The notes below the pieces were generated by a model. That model had not been told where the DNA came from. It did not search any database and saw only the letters and a list, made by a program, of their open reading frames with translations. DNA of 64,000 nucleotides from Nonomuraea muscovyensis. GTDB lineage: Bacteria > Actinomycetota > Actinomycetes > Streptosporangiales > Streptosporangiaceae. The DNA is taken from assembly GCF_014207745.1 (NCBI RefSeq), contig NZ_JACHJB010000001.1, positions 2,666,001 through 2,730,000 of the forward strand, written 5' to 3'. The translations under genes were made by a program, and so were the position numbers. Shown piece after piece: positions 57,204 to 64,000 of this stretch. Numbering within the stretch: the stretch's first letter is position 1; each line of letters begins with the position of its first letter.

Positions 57204-57236
57204 CGACAGCCGTACATCAGAAAAGGATCTACACAC

Positions 57237-59744
<2,508 letters not shown>

Positions 59745-59747
59745 GTC

Positions 59748-60410
59748 ATGAGCGCCCAGGGCGGCAGCGCCAGCGCCAGGACCAAGGCGGCTCGGGAGAA
59801 CGGGAAGCAGCAGCCTAAGAAGTCCGGCGAAACCGAGATCTTCGACAAGCCCGACGAGGACAACGCCACGGCCGTGCACCCCGTGCCGGCCGCTCCTTCG
59901 CAGGGCCCGGCGAGGGAGGAATCCAAGGAGGGCAAGGACGGCGGCCGGATCCGCCCGTCCCTGACCTCCGAAGCTCCCCCGCGGATCGAGCTGCCGAAGA
60001 AGAAGAGCTCCAACTCGTCGGGGTCCCGACTCCCCCGCAAGGCCCACCTGGTCCTGCGCCGCATCGAGCCGTGGTCGGCCATGAAGTTCAGCTTCGTGGT
60101 GTCGCTGGTCTGCTTCGTGGTGCTGTTCGTGGCAGTGGCCGTGCTGTACGGCGTGCTGTCCGCTTTGGGCGTGTTCGACTCGCTCGTGGACCTGGTCAAC
60201 CAGCTCGGCAAGGGCGAGCAGGGGCAGCAGGCACTGCCCATCGACATCGCCTCCTGGTTCGAGCCGGTCCGCATCCTGGGCTACACGGCGCTCATCGGCG
60301 CCGTGAACGTGGTGCTCATCACGGCACTGGCCACGCTGGGGGCCGTCATCTACAACGTCGCCTCCGACCTCGTGGGCGGCGTCGAGGTGACCTTCAGCGA
60401 GGCCGAGTAG
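59748..60410 (+). CDS. DUF3566 domain transmembrane protein
   Basis: 220 residues: a disordered, charged N-terminus (1-95) followed by the DUF3566 domain with two membrane helices (about 112-140 and 176-205), RKAHLVLRRIEPWSAMKFSFVV at its start and YNVASDLVGGVEVTFSE at its end. Always found just after gyrA in actinobacteria; function unknown, probably envelope or division related. Only 3 bp after gyrA, so same operon. Confidence 0.9.
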   Translation: MSAQGGSASARTKAARENGKQQPKKSGETEIFDKPDEDNATAVHPVPAAPSQGPAREESKEGKDGGRIRPSLTSEAPPRIELPKKKSSNSSGSRLPRKAHLVLRRIEPWSAMKFSFVVSLVCFVVLFVAVAVLYGVLSALGVFDSLVDLVNQLGKGEQGQQALPIDIASWFEPVRILGYTALIGAVNVVLITALATLGAVIYNVASDLVGGVEVTFSEAE

Positions 60411-60425
60411 CCGGCCGGATTACGG

Positions 60426-60463
60426 TGCTTGCGCCGCACTCCCCAGGGAGTGCGGCGCAAGCA
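60426..60463 (+). terminator. 18-bp perfect inverted repeat after the gyrase operon
   Basis: TGCTTGCGCCGCACTCCC and its exact complement are separated by 2 bp, 15 bp after the DUF3566 stop. No T run follows. Most likely the gyrBA terminator, though the near-zero loop also suits a protein-binding palindrome. Confidence 0.6.
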
Positions 60464-60545
60464 GCATCCGGAAGGCTGTAAGCTTTTCCTCGTCCGAACG
60501 ACCGGTTCGCGTCCACAAGCGGGATGCGATACGGTCGGTGTGCGC

Positions 60546-60619
60546 GGGGCTATAGCTCAGACGGTTAGAGCGCTTCCCTGATAAGGAAGAGGTCCCAGGT
60601 TCAAGTCCTGGTAGCCCCA
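60546..60619 (+). tRNA. ileT: tRNA-Ile (GAU)
   Basis: 74-nt cloverleaf: acceptor GGGGCTA/TAGCCCC, D arm GCTC/GAGC, anticodon stem CTTCC/GGAAG with loop CTGATAA (anticodon GAT), T arm CCAGG/CCTGG with TTCAAGT, discriminator A. The 3' CCA is not encoded. The usual tRNA-Ala partner does not follow within this window; an integrase gene begins 63 bp downstream instead. Confidence 0.97.
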
Positions 60620-60628
60620 CCCAGCTAG

Positions 60629-60661
60629 AAGGCCCGTTCCGATCTCTCGGACGGGCCTTTG
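60629..60661 (+). terminator. Terminator after tRNA-Ile
   Basis: Stem AAGGCCCGT/ACGGGCCTT continuing with CCGA/TCGG around a TCTC loop, followed by TT. Ten bp after the tRNA. Confidence 0.8.
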
Positions 60662-60682
60662 ACGGCAGTAGAGACGGCAACG

Positions 60683-61834
60683 CTACTCGCTCGCATCCCC
60701 GAAGAGCTTCCCCGAGATCCTTCCAATGGCTTCCCTGTGGGAGTCCTGATCACCGTGCGTGTAGATCTCCATCGTGACCGAGATGCGTGCGTGACCCAAG
60801 ATCTCCTTAGCGTCTCGGGGAGAGACCTTCAGGTTCTTGAGCATCGTGCCCGTGGTGTGCCGAAGGTCGTGCAGCCTGATCCGTCGCAGCCCGTTTTCCT
60901 TGATCACACGATCGAAGGCGCGGCCCAGGTTGGTCGGTTCGATGGGTCCACCTGAGCGAGACGCGAACACTAGCCCCGAGTCCTGCCACGTCTCCCCCGC
61001 CTTACGCCTCGCGTCGGCCTGGAGCCCCGCGTGTTCGATCAGCGCATCCCGGACGAACGGAACCAAGGGCAGGGTGCGCCGGCCCGCGTCAGTCTTGACC
61101 GGCAGCCGGACGAGCTTGCCCTTGATCCGCTGGATCTGCCACTCAACCCGGATCGTGTTCGCGTCGAGGTCCACGTCCTCCCACCCGATCCCGAGTACTT
61201 CGCCGCGCCGGAGCCCGTACACCAGGAGGAAGACGAACGGCAGGTAGTACGGCAGGGGTTTGGCCGCCTTGAGGAAGATCCGCGCCTCATCCGCACTCCA
61301 AGGCCGGATGGTTGACGGCTTGGGCGAGGGAAGCGTGACCAGGCGAGCCGGGTTGCTGGAGATCAGTTCCTCACGCATCGCCCGAGTCAGAGCCGCACTG
61401 AGAGTGACCTTCATGGCGTAGACCGTGCCGACCGAGTGACCCGCGCTGATCTGCCGATTCAGGAAGGTCTGGATGGTGGCGACGCGCAACCGGTCGAGCC
61501 GTTGCTTGCCGAGACCAGGCTTGAGGTAGAGCCGGACCATGGTCTCGTACTTGGCGTACGTGGTGTCCCGCAGCCGCAGCGGCGCGACGTGTTCGAGCCA
61601 GTAGTCCAAGTACTCCCCCAGCTTCCACGGGCGATTCGAGACGGGCAGACCGCGCCGCGACCGGTCGAGTACTTCCACCAGCTTGCCGTGTACCTCCTCT
61701 CTGGTCTTGCCGTACTTGCGGACCCGCTTGTACGTGCCATCCGAGGCCAGGACGAACGCGGCCCCCTCCCAGCGCCCGTCTTTCCGCTGGTAGATCGTGC
61801 CTTCGCCGTTCGCGCGTCTGGTCTTCTTGGCCAT
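60683..61834 (-). CDS. int: Tyrosine site-specific integrase
   Basis: 383-residue tyrosine recombinase. Arm-binding and SAM-like core-binding domains occupy about 1-165 (GEGTIYQRKDGRWEGA at the start); the catalytic domain holds Arg209 (YGLRRGEVLG), Lys near 247 (VKTDAGRR), His322 and Arg325 (HDLRHT), His348 (LGHARIS) and Tyr358 (MEIYTHG). All catalytic residues are present, so it should be active. The stop is 63 bp from the tRNA, the usual position beside attL. Its ATG shares one base with the xis stop. Confidence 0.96.
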   Translation of the reverse strand: MAKKTRRANGEGTIYQRKDGRWEGAAFVLASDGTYKRVRKYGKTREEVHGKLVEVLDRSRRGLPVSNRPWKLGEYLDYWLEHVAPLRLRDTTYAKYETMVRLYLKPGLGKQRLDRLRVATIQTFLNRQISAGHSVGTVYAMKVTLSAALTRAMREELISSNPARLVTLPSPKPSTIRPWSADEARIFLKAAKPLPYYLPFVFLLVYGLRRGEVLGIGWEDVDLDANTIRVEWQIQRIKGKLVRLPVKTDAGRRTLPLVPFVRDALIEHAGLQADARRKAGETWQDSGLVFASRSGGPIEPTNLGRAFDRVIKENGLRRIRLHDLRHTTGTMLKNLKVSPRDAKEILGHARISVTMEIYTHGDQDSHREAIGRISGKLFGDASE

Positions 61835-62028
61835 TACGCCGCCTCCTCCCTGAGCTGAGCGACGAACTCATCCAGAGCCGCGACCGGCACACGCCGACTA
61901 CGGCCGACCTTCACCGACTCCAGTTCGCCGGACCTGATCAGGTTGTAGACCTGCCACCGACTCAGCCCCAGGAGTGCCATGACCTCCGGCACCCGGAGGA
62001 GTCGTCGTTCGAGCGGAGCCACGTTCAT
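61834..62028 (-). CDS. xis: Excisionase / MerR-like helix-turn-helix protein
   Basis: 64-residue protein of the HTH_17/excisionase family (LLRVPEVMALLGLSRWQVYNLIRSGELESVKVG, split by family blocks; RRVPVAALDEFV). Size and position between rep and int match pSAM2 Xis, which directs element excision with Int. Overlaps rep by 4 bp. Confidence 0.92.
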   Translation of the reverse strand: MNVAPLERRLLRVPEVMALLGLSRWQVYNLIRSGELESVKVGRSRRVPVAALDEFVAQLREEAA

Positions 62029-63641
62029 GCCGCTACCTCCTCTCCGGTTGCCGAAAGATCTGTGCCGTCTGCTTGGGCCTGTAGTCGCTGCATGAGCGCC
62101 CGCCAGTGCTGACGGTTGGCGATCTCCGCGAGGAGCCGTTCGCCGAGAGGCGGGAGGCTGGAGTCGCCGGGTGGGACCGGTCGCCAGGTGTAGCGGTTCG
62201 GGTCCTGGTCCTCAGTTGCCGAAAGACCGAGCGCTTCCAGGACCCAGGCGCGTCGGTCGGCACGGTGGTCGGTGAGCGTCTTGTTGGACCACTTGCGGGA
62301 CACCAGGACACGGCGGCCGGCATAGCCGAGGTGTTCGGCCTTGTGCGCTTTGCCCTGGCAGCGGCCCGGGGCCTGACCCGCTCGGGCGTTTTTGGGCTGC
62401 ACGCCGTAGCGCAGCCAGTTCGGGCACGTCGGCGAACACGGCTCGTAGCGCAGCGCTGCGGTCATCCGCTCGGCATGCTCGCGCTGGCGCTCGTTGTCTG
62501 GTTCACACGTCTCGGCGATGGACTTGGTGAGGTACTTGGTCAGGTAGTGCCGGATCAGGTGATCGGCGCGTTCGGTGCCGGCCAGCACACCGATCGGCTT
62601 GACCTGCTCACCGAAGCGCAGCACATGCAGCGGCTCGTCATCATCGCCGATGGCGTCGAGGGCTTCGTCCCAGGTGGGCAGCACTTCGCCCGTGCGGGGG
62701 TCGAGGTAGCCGACGCTGTCATCCCAGACCGGCAGCTCGTCACCGTCGAAGACGACGCGGTCGGTCGAGGGCCACCACACCTGGTGGTAGGTAGCGGCGG
62801 CTATCTGCTTGATCTCCTTGCGCGACAGCGTGCCGCGCATGGCCAGGTGCAGGTGCGGGGCCAGCCTCTTTTGCGGTTCGACGGTGGCGAAGTACTGCAC
62901 ATCCCAGCCAGCCACCCGCCGTAGGTTCTGCACGAACCGGTCCACCAGCTTGGAGAAGTGGATCGCGTCGCGGGCGGCCCGCGTGTAGTCGTAGGAGTCC
63001 GGATCGACTGGAGCGCCGTCCATCACGCGCCCGTAGGAGGGCAGGGTGAGGGTGATGAACATCGACGGGCGGAACCGCTTGCCGTCCGCAGCCTCGTAGA
63101 CGCGTCCCAGCGTGCCGGGAAGCCGCTTGCGCTTGGGAAGATCGGGGGCATCCTGCCGGCGCCGGGTGGAGCGTTGACGGCTCGTGGAGGAGCGTCCGAG
63201 CACGCTGCCGCGCAGTCCTGAGCGGCGGATGTCGGCGTCAATGCCGGCCAGGATCTCGTCATACTCGGCCAAGTTCTCACCGGCAGCCGCGGCCACGTCG
63301 CGCTTGGCTTGCCAGTCGGCGCGGTGCTCGATCAGCCAGCGCTGTTCGTCGGTCGGCTCGTTGGGCGGGATGATCGGCTCGTCTTCCAGGTGCCAGCCTT
63401 CCCGGCACTGAGCCATGCGCAGTTTGCGGTTGCGCTCGGCGCACGGCGGGCACTTGTTCGAAAGCGTCGCGCCGCACGGGATGTCGAGCCGTGTGGTCTG
63501 TCCGGTGAGGGTGTCGAGCCGGTACATCGGCACGGGCCGGATGCACACGCCGAAGGAGATGGCGAGTTGGTCAACGACCTCCCGCGCGAGCGGCTGGGCC
63601 AGTCGCACCGCGCGGGGAGTCGAGCGATCGTCTCGGGTCAC
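62025..63641 (-). CDS. RepSA-like rolling-circle replication initiator
   Basis: 538 residues. A Cys cluster (CPPC at 64-67, Cys79) suggests zinc; motif 1 is MFITLTLPSYG (194-204); the HUH metal motif is APHLHLAMRG (His263, His265); candidate nucleophile tyrosines are in IRHYLTKYLTKS (Tyr366, Tyr370). This matches pSAM2 RepSA and related AICE initiators, which nick the excised circle for replication. GTG 63641 overlaps the upstream zinc-ribbon gene by 4 bp. Confidence 0.92.
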   Translation of the reverse strand: MTRDDRSTPRAVRLAQPLAREVVDQLAISFGVCIRPVPMYRLDTLTGQTTRLDIPCGATLSNKCPPCAERNRKLRMAQCREGWHLEDEPIIPPNEPTDEQRWLIEHRADWQAKRDVAAAAGENLAEYDEILAGIDADIRRSGLRGSVLGRSSTSRQRSTRRRQDAPDLPKRKRLPGTLGRVYEAADGKRFRPSMFITLTLPSYGRVMDGAPVDPDSYDYTRAARDAIHFSKLVDRFVQNLRRVAGWDVQYFATVEPQKRLAPHLHLAMRGTLSRKEIKQIAAATYHQVWWPSTDRVVFDGDELPVWDDSVGYLDPRTGEVLPTWDEALDAIGDDDEPLHVLRFGEQVKPIGVLAGTERADHLIRHYLTKYLTKSIAETCEPDNERQREHAERMTAALRYEPCSPTCPNWLRYGVQPKNARAGQAPGRCQGKAHKAEHLGYAGRRVLVSRKWSNKTLTDHRADRRAWVLEALGLSATEDQDPNRYTWRPVPPGDSSLPPLGERLLAEIANRQHWRALMQRLQAQADGTDLSATGEEVAA

Positions 63642-63841
63642 TTGGTCTTGCTCCGGGAGGCGCGAGGGCTACGAGCACGACGGGCGGGCTTGGCCGGCTC
63701 CGGCTCAGCCATCACCAGGACCAAGGACGATTGACCGCACTCGTCGCAGGTGACCTGTTGGGTTGCTTGATCGAGCCAGGAGCGACCCTTGGTCCGACAT
63801 GTGGGGCAGCGATGTTTGGGCAGGCGTTCGGGAGCATTCAT
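63638..63841 (-). CDS. Small zinc-ribbon protein of the integrative element
   Basis: 67 residues with two CxxC pairs (HRCPTCRTKG and VTCDECGQSS) forming a zinc ribbon, then a basic tail (RRARSPRASRSKTK). GGAGGTGA precedes ATG 63841 at ideal spacing. Overlaps rep by 4 bp. Similar small proteins occur next to rep in AICEs; function unknown, possibly nucleic-acid binding. Confidence 0.8.
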   Translation of the reverse strand: MNAPERLPKHRCPTCRTKGRSWLDQATQQVTCDECGQSSLVLVMAEPEPAKPARRARSPRASRSKTK

Positions 63842-64000
63842 CGGGTCACCTCCGCGTTTTCGGCGCATACCTTGTGTGCGGGACGGTCTTGGTCGTCTCG
63901 GAGGGGGGTGGCGCGTCCGCAGTGGATGCATGGCCTACGGGTGCCGCCCCAATGCTTGGCATCACGCCAGTTGAGGCCGCGTGTGCGGGTCTTCACTCCG
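63838..64000 (-). CDS. Small Cys-rich protein of the integrative element, possibly truncated by the window edge
   Basis: An open frame ends at TGA 63838-63840, overlapping the next start by 4 bp (ATGA). It encodes TRGLNWRDAKHWGG, then CIHCGRATPLRDDQDRPAHKVC, a two-CxxC-like zinc finger whose LRDDxxRPxHKxCAE form is common in actinomycete element proteins. GTG 63996 could be its start (52 residues), otherwise it continues outside. The coupled overlaps of this gene, the zinc-ribbon gene, rep, xis and int make one operon. Confidence 0.65.
   Translation of the reverse strand, partial: GVKTRTRGLNWRDAKHWGGTRRPCIHCGRATPLRDDQDRPAHKVCAENAEVTR

Larger units (their letters stand above)
60585..64000. 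mobile_element. Integrative element (AICE-like) inserted at tRNA-Ile, right part outside window
   Basis: Starting at the 3' part of tRNA-Ile, the next genes are an integrase reading toward the tRNA, an excisionase, a pSAM2 RepSA-like HUH initiator and small zinc-finger proteins, all tightly overlapping on the minus strand. This is the standard replication-integration module of actinomycete integrative and conjugative elements, many of which use tRNA 3' ends as attB. The transfer genes (TraB/FtsK-like) and attR would lie beyond the right edge, so the exact attL core cannot be fixed; it should be within about 60585-60682. Confidence 0.85.

Noticed and set aside
60660..60682. Exact attL core repeat
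   Set aside because: The matching attR would be outside the window, so no direct repeat can be shown.

Overview
The window is high-GC actinobacterial chromosome centred on the replication origin. The gene order (dnaB-rplI-rpsR-ssb-rpsF, class A PBP, PadR, ino1, cca, murJ, sigM, trxBA, parB, parA, rsmG, jag, yidC, yidD, rnpA, rpmH, dnaA, oriC, dnaN, gnd, recF, dciA, gyrB, gyrA, tRNA-Ile) is the conserved origin-flanking order of Streptomyces and relatives. Frequent GTG/TTG starts, leaderless genes, a conjugative-type element with pSAM2-like genes and protein style suggest a Streptosporangiales member (Nonomuraea-like); that last placement is inference, since no 16S gene is present.

Region by region: 1-3585 (minus) is dnaB, cut by the left edge and interrupted by two inteins. 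3.8-9.4 kb holds transporters: a MATE exporter, an APC permease and a polar amino acid ABC system. 9.5-11.3 kb (minus) is rpsF-ssb-rpsR-rplI. 11.4-12.9 kb has two small membrane proteins and endonuclease IV. 12.9-18.4 kb (minus) is an envelope operon: DUF5318 protein, bifunctional PBP and two polyprenol-sugar-dependent glycosyltransferases. 18.4-24.4 kb has a PadR regulator with inositol-1-phosphate synthase, then IPP isomerase, an MFS exporter, the CCA-adding enzyme and a YbaK-type deacylase. 24.4-32.9 kb is one co-oriented block: DUF6049 exported protein, MurJ lipid II flippase, a MurJ-partner pseudokinase, ECF sigma SigM with its ZAS anti-sigma, and thioredoxin reductase/thioredoxin behind a sigma-R-type promoter. 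32.9-39.3 kb is accessory: TetR/GNAT pair, another GNAT, an aminotransferase, a D-Ala-D-Ala ligase homologue and a threonine aldolase.

39.3-45.0 kb is the centromere region: four perfect parS sites, parB and parA, but parB and parA are separated by about 1.8 kb carrying a pentapeptide/DinB-like gene, and two parS sites flank a G-rich minisatellite. 45.5-47.9 kb (minus) is jag-yidC-yidD-rnpA-rpmH. DnaA boxes fill both flanks of dnaA (48.0-48.3 and 49.9-50.3 kb) and box-like motifs also lie inside dnaA and recF. 50.4-60.4 kb (plus) runs dnaN, gnd, recF, dciA, gyrB, gyrA, DUF3566. tRNA-Ile(GAU) at 60.55 kb is followed by a sharp change to an integrative element (integrase, Xis, HUH replication initiator, two tiny zinc-finger proteins) that continues past the right edge.

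The most notable features are the doubly intein-split DnaB (the first a class 3 intein in the P-loop with a zinc-ribbon insert), the interrupted par locus, and the integrative element. I did not find a clearly new multigene system; most of the window is core chromosome.
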